Shown piece after piece: positions 18,501 through 30,991 of a DNA stretch of 64,000 nucleotides (its first letter is position 1; every line of letters starts with the position of its first letter). The notes under the pieces were generated by a model. The model made no database searches. It saw only the letters and a program-made list of their open reading frames with translations, and was not told where the DNA came from. Source of the DNA: Branchiostoma floridae (Eukaryota > Chordata > Leptocardii > Amphioxiformes > Branchiostomatidae); the NCBI RefSeq assembly GCF_000003815.2, contig NC_049983.1, forward strand, positions 20,304,553 through 20,368,552, in the 5' to 3' direction. The translations under genes and the position numbers were made by a program.

Positions 18501-19583
18501 CCTTACCTACATAGGTCGCACTATCTATCACAATTAGACATTTAAGATAAACATAATCCTATTCTACCTAAAACCAAGGACGTTATCTGATATAACGTCC
18601 TTGCTAAAACTAGTAAGTTAATCCCCCGGGAAGTTATATCCCCTCCTTGCCCTCTTTTATTCAAGTGGCACAGTCCATCCCCCCCCCCCACACACACACA
18701 CACACTACCCAGTCTAGTGAAAAATTCTAGTTCATTTTCACATACATCTTTCCCATTTTTGTCATCCACTCCAAATATTGTTATCTATGATCTGTTTTAT
18801 GTATTGTCATATATTTATTATATTCTCTATACAATGTTTTGTGAATGTTAATAACATTTGTTAAAAACAATTTTCAACAAATCCTCTCCAAATATTTTAA
18901 ACTTCGTTTATGCAAATAGTCCGATTGTCAAGTTAACGAAAAAGTCACATTTGAACTTACATCCTTGACTCTACACGAGTGTCGTTGCTTCATGTTTTTA
19001 AAATCCTAAGTTAGTGTCATTATCATCACTTTATACATCTTGATATGCAAGAAATTGTAGCATATTTTGTCATCATACTAGTGTTCAACAGAAATAACTC
19101 ATGTTATGATCCGAGGGGCATGACAACGTTATAAAGTAGCTCAATTCATACATTACCTCATGTGATGCTGGACCCGTGGTACGTGCAAAGGGCGCACCTT
19201 CATGTTGTGTAACAGCGCACGGAGCCCCAAATTAAAGTCAAGGGCCACAGGAAGACACGTGCGTCTCTTTCCCCAGTCTTCCTGTTGACATCCCTCCATG
19301 TACTTGTTCATGGTGGTGATAATTGCGGAGTTATATGGACATCCTCAGACGTCATTATAGGAAATCTTGTGTGTCTTCTTTGATTTCTGGGATATGAGAA
19401 ATGTACAAGACAATTGACTTGTATCATGACATGTCTTACGTTTTTCAAAATCACGTGTTATTGTTGGTTTTCTGTCCAGGCACGTACACAAACATTGTTG
19501 ATGATGGAACACGTTATTGTAACTTGAGCACGTGACAGTCAAAACGTGACATGACAGTACGTAGTGTCTGTTCCTCGCTTTTG
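15503..19583. other. Spacer between genes B and C, with a possible 5' exon of gene B
   Basis: No coding homology. The minus-strand sequence CAAG|GTAAGCC with its boundary at 16733/16732 is a strong donor consensus and could end a 5' untranslated exon of gene B, giving a 1.2-kb intron to the acceptor at 15501. Downstream of gene C (below 19584) I see only AT-rich sequence, a C-run plus CA repeat at 18679-18705 and chance open frames. Confidence 0.35.
18679..18705 (+). repeat. Poly(C) run followed by CA microsatellite
   Basis: Eleven C residues followed by about eight AC units. No coding meaning. Confidence 0.9.
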
Positions 19584-20213
19584 TTATGGCGGATGGACAA
19601 TGACAACCGGGATGTCCACCCACTGCGTTCTGTCTGATTTAGTTCTGCAGCTTTTGCTCCTTTTTTTCGTCCAGGGCAGACGGGGGCTGCTGATTGTGTC
19701 CATCCTCAACGATGATCTACTAGAATTCCGGAATTCGTCGGGTCTAGTCCGGACGTCCGCTATTCCGTTCCGGACGTCGGTAATATCCGGCATGGAGACG
19801 GTGTGGGGAGGACGCAGCCCGGCATCAGACGAATGTTTCCGTTCTCTTGTGCTGGCGTCGTCTACCGTCGAGGCCATGACGGTGTTTCCGTTTCCGTTGA
19901 GGAGTCCGTTTACGGCAACCAGCCGACTTCTCGCGTCATTTCGTCTTCTCGATCGTCTCGCGAGAGAACTGAGACTGATTCTGCTGGCGCGGATCCGCCG
20001 GCCCCCTGGCGGCTGCAGTCTGTCCTCCACCACGGGAACGATCAAATTCGTGTTGTTCACCAGGTACTGAAACGCCTTGCTTATCAAGATACTCAGCAAG
20101 AAGCAGACGAACAACACCGCGGAGACGATCACGGCGATCGGCGGCAGGCTCCATCCGCTGCCCGCGTAAACCTCCTCCGGCGTCCCGGTGCAGTTCACCG
20201 TCTCGTTCATCAT
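19584..20213 (-). CDS. Small single-pass membrane protein, family member C (unknown function)
   Basis: I do not recognise this gene. The predicted protein is 209 residues. The minus-strand acceptor TTCCTTCTGCAG ends at 20216 and the exon opens with GT then two consecutive ATGs; the first (20213) is used here. The short N-terminus has sequons N3 and N7 and no signal peptide. The helix spans about residues 24-44, followed by the motif SILISKAFQYLV (41-52). The tail is very Arg-rich (residues 72-97), contains RERKHSSD (123-130) and ends VDIPVVIVHPP. Gene D shares both the QYLVN juxtamembrane segment and the R-[RK]-HSSD site, so C and D form a subgroup. The coding part is GC-rich compared with its flanks. 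Long frames on the opposite strand are shadows. Confident frame, unknown role. Confidence 0.75.
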   Translation of the reverse strand: MMNETVNCTGTPEEVYAGSGWSLPPIAVIVSAVLFVCFLLSILISKAFQYLVNNTNLIVPVVEDRLQPPGGRRIRASRISLSSLARRSRRRNDARSRLVAVNGLLNGNGNTVMASTVDDASTRERKHSSDAGLRPPHTVSMPDITDVRNGIADVRTRPDEFRNSSRSSLRMDTISSPRLPWTKKRSKSCRTKSDRTQWVDIPVVIVHPP

Positions 20214-20572
20214 ACCTGCAGAAGGAAAGCACAAGCTGACGTTACGGGCTCCGTATCTGTAAATGCTCAAAATTATTCTTTAGGTGACTGAAATTGAAAC
20301 TCCGTTGGTGTCATCCCGCGTAAGGAAAACCCTTTCATATGCATTTACCACAAGTTCCTGGACTGATTTTGTCAACGTGTAAATCACTTCTTTCAAAGGC
20401 CTTTCATGCATTAAGCATATCTATGACGCACTTTCCTCGAAATGGTTGGGAGACCCTGTCTGCAAAATAGTGGCGTAATGCAAAGGAGTCGAGGGAATCT
20501 TAAGTACATAGAGGCAATCGCTACAGATATTTTTCAACGCAATGTATCTCCTTATTTTCTATGACATTAAAC

Positions 20573-21583
20573 AACTAGAGTTCGGCGACCTTATACCTCC
20601 ATGAAAATTTAGAGCTTTCCTACATTTAATGAAATTGACTAACACATAGACATAATTTATGCATGGTGTTGTTCATCATTGACTAACGTACACATGTCAC
20701 AATCATAAAATTCCCATTACTAATCATAAAGCGGTTTTGCAATTTTTACATAAATTACGCAAATAAGCTCCTCATTACCATATTTGGTATCTGCTTATAC
20801 TCCACCTATCATAATAATTAACATGTGTTACATTTATTGAAGTCCAGTTATTGAAAACAATGGAATTATACAATTTCCTCATTAATTATGCAAATTAAGT
20901 CCTCATTTGCATAACATGTATATCATTATGAACATCTTTGTCTAAGGTACCCGCATGCCTAATATGATGCCAATCTGTCAATCCTTTCTGCAGTTATCCG
21001 CTTTGGAGTGTCTTGACAAAAACGCCCCTGCAGTTCCACAATTAAATGTTAGAGGGCTGAAACTTGCTCCACTTGGTCATGGCACTATAAGCTATCTACC
21101 AGCTAAATGTCAAGACCATAGCATGTCTGGAACAAGAGATACATTGAAAAAACTGCTATGATATAATATTCTCATTAATTATGCAAATGTACTCCAATTT
21201 TGCATAATTAGTATCTTATCTTGTACAACATTGTCTAAGGTACCTACATACCAAAAATCATGAAAATTCGTTGTTCCCTTCTTGAGTTATCCTCTTCAGA
21301 AGTTTTTGACAAAAATGCCCCTGCTATCCCAAAATTAGACGCTAGGGGGCCCAAACTTATGTCATTTCTTTTTGAGCACAAGAACTATCTAATACTAAAA
21401 AATCGTGGCCATAGCTTGTTCAGAACACCGAGATAGCAAAACCGGAAGTTGCGCTGCAGTACCAAGGGGAGCCGCTAGCTATAGGGGGCCCAAAATCTAA
21501 TCATTTCCAGCTTTCATCACACACTACCAACACACCAAGTATGAAACCAATCCACCCAGCCGTTCTTGAGTTATTTTGTTTAC

Positions 21584-21614
<31 letters not shown>

Positions 21615-21660
21615 AACGCGGGGTAAAATATAATCTCCATGACATTTCATGGAGGTAACT
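20573..21660 (+). mobile_element. Repeat element with tandem ATGCAAAT-containing modules
   Basis: The segment is bracketed by ACCTCCATGAAA near 20594 and its inverse TTTCATGGAGGT near 21645. Inside, a module of about 290 bases starting CATTAATTATGCAAA occurs at 20879 and 21173, with a weaker relative near 20745. Each module continues with GTCTAAGGTACC, GAGTTATCC-like sequence, GACAAAAA(A/C)GCCCCTGC and AGGG(G/C)-rich strings. A CA microsatellite (21582-21616) lies near the right end. The same organisation recurs at 48660-49160. No coding capacity is visible. It looks like a non-autonomous, high-copy element. Confidence 0.6.
21582..21616 (+). repeat. CA microsatellite inside the module-rich element
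   Basis: About 17 CA units with two interruptions by CAAA, next to the right terminus of the element. Confidence 0.9.
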
Positions 21661-24600
21661 AATCATATTGTCTTCATAGTTTGCACAGTTCTATCAAACA
21701 TTCATACCCCGCAACCATAATGGAGTCATTGAATTCTTATCTCGAGACAGCAGTGTTTTCTTAAGAACACATTGAATGGCTAGGGCGCCGGACGGATTTC
21801 AGTCAAAAGCGCACCTAAAAGACACGTAATTTTGCCTGGCTAGCTTCCTTGTATAAGCAGAGAAACCAGGCTGAATGTAGGAGATAAGTACGGTGAACTC
21901 GGGTAACTGCAACGACACGAAAACCCACTTTAATTATCGTCTTGAGGTCGTGCATCAGAAAACTAGGGCCTAAAGTGGGTATCTCACTGGAATGCGGCGC
22001 ATCGGTAGAATCCATCAGCGGCTTTACAATGGGAAATCCATTAAAAACCTACAAGTATGACTATGTTTCCGCCGAATCTTCAGTGAGACATCCAAATTGC
22101 AAATGTATCAACCCATATTGCCTCTTAGCTACATCAGTACTGCAGAATATATTTTCCTAGTATGCTATAACCCTATTAATGATAGAAATCGAAATTAGGG
22201 CAATGCTCCAAATTCGAAGTACGTATACTAGTAAACCATAAAAGAGTTGCTCGTTCCTACCTTGAATCCCACCCCTGATCGTTAAAGTTTTTAAAGAGTT
22301 GACGAATGTGTACATGCCCTGCGGGAGGTTAGAGCCCTGTATACACATGCCCACGCTAAATCCTAAGTATTCATCTTCTGCAACACGATGGGCAAGACTT
22401 CTTTGTGCCAACCCGTCAACTTCACATCACGCATGCTGGGAGTGCGACACGCCACACTGAGGTTGTAGAGAAGGATGAAGCAGAAAGCAGGAGGAAACGG
22501 GAAGCCACCATAATTTCCACAGTGAAAAATCACCCTGCCATTTCTACAGCTTGAGGAAAGCCCAAGCTCCGCGGGGAGCTTTATGCAACAGGTGAGTTGT
22601 TCGTATTCAAAAAAGGATTGCACATTTTTTTGCTATTCGCTAGTAGGTTTCCTCGGCCTAGGCACAATGCTTACTATGAAATATGTGGCTACTCCACAAT
22701 GAACTCCGCTGAGGTAGGATTGAGTGCGTCCCAAAACGGCAAAACGCGAAATCGATTTGAAGAATAGGTACATTGAGGTCTGCAAATCATCTCCAGACTG
22801 CAATACATATGTGTTTGGCTTTCTTTCAACCCCAAGACGAATCTTATTTCCTTCCAAACTTGATAAAATACCTGTAAATCACTTATAGATATATGCGTCT
22901 CCAATAATTTGCCCCCTTGACCATCAATCCTACGTTAACAAGGCGGCCGTGCCGTCCATGTACCCATATTTCCTTATCAGTTCGTAACAGGAGACTACAC
23001 AGCCTCGTCTAAACATGCACTTTGAATTACTTTCTCCTCAGCAAGTACTTCTCAACCAGAGGTCGGACCAGGTCCATCGATTACCCAGTGCCTATAGGAA
23101 TAACATGAAAGCGCCGAGAACCATCGCTCTACAACTTACGTACTAGAGACAAAGCCAACTGCTCCCAGGTGAGACCCTCTGTGAAAACACACGATCTCTT
23201 GATCGATTTGCCGATACGTTCAAAGCGCATTTATGACTTAATTGGTGGAACATTGGTCCTTAAGTGTTGCCTGTCAGATGTCACAGGAATGTGCAAATAT
23301 CTCATTTACACCTGTTCATGTCTACAGACGACCGTCGAATTTGTTACTGCACTGCATGAGCACATAATCTTCACAGTAGAATTCAAAAGGTAGCGAAAGA
23401 GAGAGTGTTATCATCTTGCGTGCAAAGCAAAGGAAAATACTAAATGGCAGGCATGACTATCTCAAGATGTAATAGCGTTACGTTTTGAAGGCGTATCCGT
23501 TTTTCCTGGTTCACTTACCTGGAAGCTTGATAGATCCTAATGTCTGACTTTGATGCAAACTCTCCAAAGCAGCGCCAACGGTATCTAGCTGTCTGTCCAG
23601 ACAGACTCAGCGGCATTGTTGCCATTCCGGTTCTCCATTGCCTAACCGCTCAAAGGACCAGTTGTCAATTCTCGTACACAGTCAAAGTGATTCAACTGGC
23701 AAGGGATGCTGCAACAGTGGAGACTCACTCATTTAAATGCGCAACACTAACTCGTGGCAATGGTAGTGCAATTATGTGTAACAGGTCTCTGCAACGGCTT
23801 TTAACTTTGAATGGTTGGCAAAAGCATAGACACGATGCATCAAACATGAGTGTATATCTCCCACTCCCGCCCGCTGAAACTGTACCATTACCGGATGGGT
23901 TCCAATGACTACCTACATCGCTAAGTCACATCATTTAGAGAGAAAATAAACAATCAAACAAACAATCAATCAATCAATCACTCAATTACACATACATGTA
24001 CATGTACATGTATAGCCTATGTCTCTCCATGCTGATTCAACAGCGTAGACAAGATTTTTAATACGATGTCCTAACATTTTGTACGAGCTAGTAGAGTTAC
24101 TTCCTTTCTAGAATATAGTAGAGGTTTCTGATGAGATGGACATGTGTATTGGACCCGCTTATTGACACTAGCAAGAGAAATTCATTTATATTGTATACAT
24201 AATTGTGCGTTTGGGCTCAATATCAAAGAGGCTTTTAAACTCCTGGCCCTGAGTAATGTTGCAACAACTTCCACGAGGTATCTGTGGTATGAACACGGAC
24301 AGTCCAGCAGAGTGTTGATTAGTGGGAGCACTTGAAGGAAATGTCACCATTAGCATGGAAGGTACACACAATGTGGACCATAGAACATCATTCCTTTCCT
24401 GTGGCTACGATTTCCGCAAACATGGTGAAACAATAATCGTAAAACATCGTAATGCGGACGCATTATTACCTGTACCCTACAGGATGTTGTATCTAAACCG
24501 CATTGAGGCCCGATAAATAATGATTCCAAGTCAGGAAGCAGGAGCTTTCCTTGCTATTGTTGAGGGTGTAAAACTAGACGGAAAGATACTATTAACTTGT

Positions 24601-25449
24601 GATACGATTTTGGAATATGTGCGCATGTTTAGTAAATGGTCTTTACACACACTTGAATAAGCTCTCTACATATACATGGATGCTACATGAGGTATATTTC
24701 AGCGCTTTTGTGTTGATTAAATGTATCATGCACAATCTAACATCCTCTATTTGATTGCGCTCTCTTAAAAGCACTGTAATAAATCTGGCATACGTTTTAG
24801 TAGTAGACTTGTTATCCTAAAATGTGGTATGTTACTCTAGTCTTGTTTGTAAATGTGTTTAGTGTTTTTATGGATCCAGGAAGAGCAGATTTTTTTTCTG
24901 TAATGGATTTCTGATTATAATCATAGCATTGGGTCTTTCTACTTGGTACAAAGAAGCAGGCTCATATCCATACACAATATTGTGCGGACACTACAGAGAC
25001 CGGTTTGATAGTGTCGAATGAACCTTCAACATTCCCCTTTCAATGTCTTCTATAAGACCTCTAGAGTCACAAAGGCCACCAAGCCCATGCCATATAGACC
25101 GACGTAACGACCACTTAGAAGATTTTGGGAGACCACCGAATGGATCTGCACCCAAATGGAATAGGACTGTAACTCTCGACATGACTGCAATGTTAGGACC
25201 TTCACCAGCCGTACAATCTGCAACAACACAGTATAATCGGTCCTGTTGCATTACATATCCCTGCCTGTCCTTTACCAACAGCATGTTAAAAATAGTTCAA
25301 TACATTTTTATCGTAAGGAGTCGTGATGATTGAACTAGCAAGCGCAACAGGAATCTACCTGTATTATCAGTTTTCTGCGTCACAAGAAGAGAAGTACCAT
25401 GAAGTTCGTAAACCATTCTCCATTTATCTATTTATTCATCTCAAAACAT

Positions 25450-25498
25450 GTGGGTAGCCCCTTCAACTTATTTGAAGTTGATTTCCAAGGGGGCCCAC
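25450..25498. repeat. Nested hairpin
   Basis: GTGGG and GCCCC pair with GGGGC and CCCAC, enclosing a second stem TTCAACTT/AAGTTGA. The outer arms are GC-rich in an AT-rich setting. No T-run or other terminator context; the function is unknown. Confidence 0.5.
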
Positions 25499-25931
25499 TA
25501 CATAAATAACAAAAACGAAACGTGTTACATTCAGTAAGACAACCAGAGGACAACAAACAATATATACAAATAAACCGAAGCGTCTTTACCAAGAACAGTT
25601 GTCAATGTCAACCAAAAACGTCAACGGTGGAGGTCAGAATCCATGCACCTGTTACTCAAGTAAAGTAAGTTAAAACTTAAGTTGAATGTTCCTCATGCTA
25701 CATAATGGGCACCATAGTAGGTCCCCTATATAGGTCTTCTAAGAGGCAAAGGATAACATTAGAAGTTATCAAACTATTGAACAAAGGGAAAAGAATCTAG
25801 AGGATCATCCTCGGGGTGTTTTGTGCACCGTGTAATTTACTGCTGGGGTTTATGATATCCATGGAGAGCGCTTCACAAGGAGAGTTAGGCGGAAGTGATG
25901 GAGTACAACTCGGGGAAACTGAATACCTTAC

Positions 25932-26040
25932 CTCCATTAGGATCGCTTCTGCTTCAGCTTTACGAACTGCTATGAATTTTTCACGTCCCAAGCAACACTA
26001 ACGAGGCCCTTTGAGAGTCTAACCGTCGTTCTATATATAT
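25932..26040 (-). promoter_or_regulatory. Candidate TATA box and first exon for gene C
   Basis: On the minus strand ATATATATAG (26040-26031) is followed about 100 bases later by a near-ideal donor GGAG|GTAAGG (boundary 25932/25931). A short leader exon from about 26005 to 25932 spliced to the gene C acceptor at 20216 would match the leader-plus-coding-exon layout of the family. This is inference; a competing donor sits at 23519. Confidence 0.2.
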
Positions 26041-29000
26041 CCTCTCTCCAAGGTAAGAGGATTTATGCAGCAATTGGACACGCATCTTATTCATTTCTTG
26101 CAATTGATTCTGCACTTGTCAGTGTTTATGAAATTGAGTAATAAGAACATAGGACTATATCTACCAAGACAAACATGTCTGTAGATATATGCATATAGAC
26201 AGAAATATAGACATGTCGCCTGTCAGCATATAAACTGAATGAAAACCACACATGTAGATATTTCAGATAAAATAGACGTGGAAAAAATGTAGTTTCTACT
26301 CGTACGTACAGCATCTGTTCATCTCGAAATGGAGAGAAGAAAACAATTTATTTATCTATTACTATCCAATGTAAACGCCCTGTACATTACATATTTTGGA
26401 AGGACTGTAATTCCTACAAACAACTGATGATAGTTTGTTTTCAAAACCTATCAGTCTCATTACGGATCAAATGTAGGAAAAACAACAAAACGTCGGACTA
26501 TACCTGTAACAGCTTATTTCTCCTTGCTCAGGATGATCGTTCCGCTGATGTGAGAATTCTCTCTAACGTAGCGGATAACGAGCTAGTATCGCCAGCAGCT
26601 ATGTGCTGTACATTACTCCCCCATCACCGGTACCTTGTGAGCCAGCCAGATGCTGCTGCAAATTCTACCTGAGGCGAAGCCTCCCTTATCGCAAGCACGA
26701 CAACCGACTCTTAACTCCTGAGGGAAGTCTGAACGATACAGTAGTGCCGTCTCCACAGCCTTATCACCCAAACCGCCGCACTTTTCACAGCACTTAGCGA
26801 CAACCTGCTGCCCAGAGGTGCAACACTTGGCGAGGGAAACGTGCTTCTGGAATAGCAGGCTAGGTGGTGTGGCAGTTATATCATGATGACGGGTGGTTTG
26901 TAATTAGTTTGATTGATTGATTATTCATCAACTCTGTAGATAGATTATTTACGGATGCACCAATGCAATCAATATGTACACCCTTCTCATAGAAATGTAA
27001 TGAGGACATGTATCGCACAGTTACGTGGGGAGGATTATGTGCCTTGTAACAACAAAGCGCATACGCGCAGCGTTGGTTATATGAAAGGATCCCCTGTCTC
27101 GGCAGCCGACACAAAATTAAGAATGCCGCCTCATATCCGTTGTGTCAGCAAAAGCGTTAATCTGTCTGACGCCTGCAGAGTTAATTATGCCATGATCGTT
27201 ATTTTCGCAAGGAAAGAACCGCCTTTAGCACTCATCATACATCGGGTCTGTTTGCAAGCAAGTGCGCATGCGGTTCTAAGCATTGAGCTGAAAGTGACAG
27301 GGTCGCAACAACGATAGCTTAGTCACCTGTATATATCTACATACAAGACTAGAACATCTAAGACAGTCTTACTGTCAAGTGTCCACGAGGATGTCTTCAA
27401 TAAGCTTCACAAATAATTAGACAATGCTACTTCAAACTCAAGATAATGGATGGAGACCTTCTTTTCATTCACTATTGATATACATTTGCATTTGCAAATT
27501 GTGTGCGGCATCGTTACTGGAAATGGAAAGGGATCAAGAAGAAGGAAAAGCAATTACTTAGCACCGAATTCCCATGAAAGAGGGTGTAGAAAATGTAATA
27601 CACACTAGGAGAGCGCCAAATAAGTGCCGTACAGTTCTGCACACTCTGCAAATAGCACCGAAATTGTTAATTTCTCGGCAGCGTGCATGTGAAATGAAGT
27701 CGCTGATGATGGAGATCCGTTCTCTCCGCTGCGCTGCTTCAACTGCCGATGCTCAACGCACAGGGAATAGTCGCTCAACAGACACTTTCCTCGCATTACA
27801 ATAGATATAACATGGGCCTTTATGAATTTCAACAACGCCCTTTTTCACGTACTACGTATTTTCATTCAAAAATAAAAGAAGAAAACTCCATTAAACAAAA
27901 TCTTGCGTATAAGATGTACATTTAAGGCGTCCTTATCTATTTTTCTATACGGAGAAGTAATTCGTATGACTGACAGTAATAATAAGCAGTGATATGAACG
28001 CGAAAGAGCAGACGTTACTTAAACTTGACTTGCCAAACCCCAGCCTGCCTGGCTGCCAAGATAAGGTTTCACCTACCAAGGAGAAATGTTTAAAAAGTCA
28101 GTCACAAGCTTAGGAAGCGCTTAAAAACATTTCTGCTGACGGAGTTCTTGCAACATCCAATATCATATCTTACATTTACTGACTGCGTGTATTCAAACCT
28201 GTAGGAGGATGACTTATTCTAACTTCTTCAAAGGAACATGTAACTGTGTCTATTATGTCACTTCTTCATTTTGAATACATTCATTTGCAAAGCTATGTAT
28301 TCACAGCAATTAAAAGCTACAGGAATTTGCAACAATCTGAAGCACAATAGATTTGAATATTTGCCATTAGAGCTAATTCAAAATTCCTATCAAATTGCAT
28401 AACACGTAAACGTAATCATTTCCTTAATACAAATCTTGTTTCTGTAACCGTGTAAGCTATTTTTCATGTTACCTTGAGTTATTCAATGCGGTCCTGGGAT
28501 ATATATCCACACATTGCCATTACAGTTTAATTTGTGACGAATGGCACAGTAATGCATTACACACCTGTGCATTGAGGTCCTATTGATTCATACACAACAG
28601 TTTTGGATACTACAGAAAGTCACAGGGTGACCTCCCACTCATCGATCATACGTGAACCATCTTTTATCAAGCCCTACCTGATAAAGGCTGGTTCCGTGCG
28701 CGGAATACACGCCAGATCAAACGTCGGTTTCCACGTTATCAAGTCACAATCCTCAGTCGTGCCATTATCCATGGCAAACATTATCAATGTTGCTGCTACG
28801 GCCAGATGTTTTAAAGACACTGCAAAACATTTTATGTTTTATCACCAGGCTTATATCTCTGACAGAGGACCTTTGAAGCCTGAAGGTCATTGCCATGTAC
28901 GGTTCATGTCCTCTTGTTGAAAGCAATGCCTTAATCGCTGCTTCATTCTGTGAGAGTTGTTGGAGAATATTTGTATCACAATACATCACGGAGACTTTCC

Positions 29001-29736
29001 CTTCACTACATTAATCTCTATGTCTGAATAATACTCGGGTAGCGATTGAAAGAGCTGTACTTATAGTCCCCTCTGATTCTGAATGAGGCATAGCTGTTTA
29101 ATATACGAACAAGGATGAACATTTCATTCATTCAATGGACGACAAAGATCCGTGCCTCTTACACTCATTTATGAAACCGTTAAATAGACACATATTGAAT
29201 CTTTTAGCTATATCATAATTGCACCATGGATATTGTTAATACAAGAAGATTCATTCTATAGCTAACAGAATGAGTCACAGGTAGGCACGTAAGTAACGTT
29301 CTAAACGAGTTCAGGTGCAGGTCGAAGTTAGGTGTACTGTTAGTGAGGACTGTCGTCTGCGGCGGGAAAGATGTCGGTATATAACGTTAGCTGAGGAATG
29401 ATTCAACTCAATATCTAACGTTACTGTGTCAAACAAGCTGTGTGGGATTACAGCAAGGGACAACGATCTATCACATGCCAGGGTTGTGTGAAGTAAGAGG
29501 CCATAGATAAATCTATAGAAACAAATCACACTATAACGATACCCTTCGTCCTTTCATCACGGTTATTTGGTTGAAGGTCATGTGTTAAGGTCGGAAAACT
29601 GAACAGGTCGCAGTTATCCTATGAAATCCAAACGTGTTGATTTGACTGACACGCTGTTAACTGTTTAACAAATTATGAGCATAATATCAGGGGATAGAGG
29701 TCAATACGTTGACCCTTTATGCCGTTGATCGAAGAA

Positions 29737-29749
29737 CCCCCCCCCCCCC
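29737..29749 (+). repeat. Poly(C) run, 13 bases
   Basis: Homopolymer of 13 C on the + strand in non-coding sequence. Confidence 0.95.
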
Positions 29750-30586
29750 ACTCAAACTTTGATAATTCAAGCCACCACAAGAAGGACTATTAGGCATCTG
29801 CACAGGGCTCATGGTGAGTCAGTGATAAAATAGATGTAAGAAAACAAATGGACGACATATCTCATATTTTTCTTGCATACACTACTTTGAATGGCGTTGT
29901 GTCCAAAGCGTACTTAACTTGCATCCTGTTCCAAAGCACGTGATAAATCAGCCAGAAGGCTCAGGCGTTTTACATTCCATCATACACATGGAACTAAAGA
30001 CGGAGGTGCTAGACATCAATAAAACACTGACAACAACCAAAGACAAGTACTATTGATCTTGAAAGGGATTTTGAAACGCTTCCATCTGTCGACAAAAGTG
30101 AAAAGTACATAATATGGCATTTGCATTCAACAGATACACATCCTAGGCACTAGTGGTTTATGGCAGCATAGAAAGTAATCACAATGCACAACAGCATCGG
30201 AACGGGAAACAGATTCAGGCCTACCTTTGTCGTTATCCCTTCCAATATGACCGTAGCAATAATTTCGTATCCTGTAGAGATATATCTTACACACTACAGC
30301 ATCTTGGTCCGCTGGGTTAATTACACTATACAGAGGTCAGGAGATATCGAATAACATATCAAATCAAATCCCGAAAGATATTGGGAAATGGCTCAAGAGA
30401 CCGATAAAGGATCAGACTATTAGTAAAGGACCTCAACAGTACCTATTAGACTTAATTGATTGTACCAGCTAGCATGTATCGCACCATCTCCCATTCGACG
30501 AGAAGCTTTCTGCAGAACTCAGAAATTTGTACAAGAGCAGGACTCTTGACATGCTCTATTAGAGTCTATATCACTGTCATGATATT

Positions 30587-30991
30587 AGAAGAAGACTCAA
30601 GTCCAGAAAGAGCTTCATGACCATACAGAGTTTGAACCCTAAGGAGTTTGACAAATACAGAGTCGATCGCTGGACAGCTTCCGACACTCTTCAATCAAAT
30701 GAAGCACTCTAGACCCCTTGTGAGTCCCTTCCTCATGGCACTCACCTACCCAGAAGGGAATGGGTGGACCTGAACAGAGCAAGGTGCGGAGTAGATAGGA
30801 CCAGAGACAACCTACTGAAATGGGGACGAGTGAACTCAGCTGAGTGTCGTTGTGGTCACCCTACCCCCAAACCATGGGACACAAGACTGCGTATTAGGCC
30901 CCAATACCTCAAACCAGGACTACCTGCTTGAAGCTAATGAGAAGGCCGTGGCCAGGCTGCAGTACTGGCACGGAACGATATTATGATAAGA
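30587..30991 (+). pseudogene. Degraded non-LTR retrotransposon (LINE), C-terminal part of the RT protein
   Basis: One reading frame from 30587 to 30931 carries the conserved C-terminal tail of LINE reverse-transcriptase proteins: RLKSRKSF near the start, then LPRREWVDLNRARCGVDRT, LLKWGRVNSAECRCG and a zinc-knuckle-like CxCG. It has an internal TAG after residue 43 and ends at TGA 30929-30931. A second frame resumes the same type of sequence (DYLLEANEKAVARLQYWHG) up to about 30985, so a frameshift is also present. The element is 5' truncated; I see no recognisable polymerase core upstream. It is inactive. Confidence 0.65.

Larger units (their letters stand above)
21661..30586. other. Gene-poor region, no supported gene
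   Basis: Only chance-length open frames; the longest is 23540-23908 (+, 122 codons), with no recognisable domain. Points of note are strong minus-strand donor consensus sequences CCAG|GTAAGTGA at 23519/23518 and GGAG|GTAAGG at 25932/25931, either of which could end an untranslated exon of gene C, and a hairpin at 25450-25498. No tRNA, CRISPR or intact transposon is seen. Confidence 0.45.

Noticed and set aside
19564-20291. Long + strand frames of 162-168 codons
   Set aside because: They are antisense shadows of gene C, whose minus-strand frame has a membrane helix, sequons and family motifs.
23540-23908. 122-codon + strand frame with an ATG
   Set aside because: No domain, no splice edges, ordinary composition; a frame of this length is expected by chance in 64 kb.
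23982-24012. Repeated ACATGTAC palindromes
   Set aside because: A short tandem palindrome of simple sequence, with no sign of an element or regulatory context.
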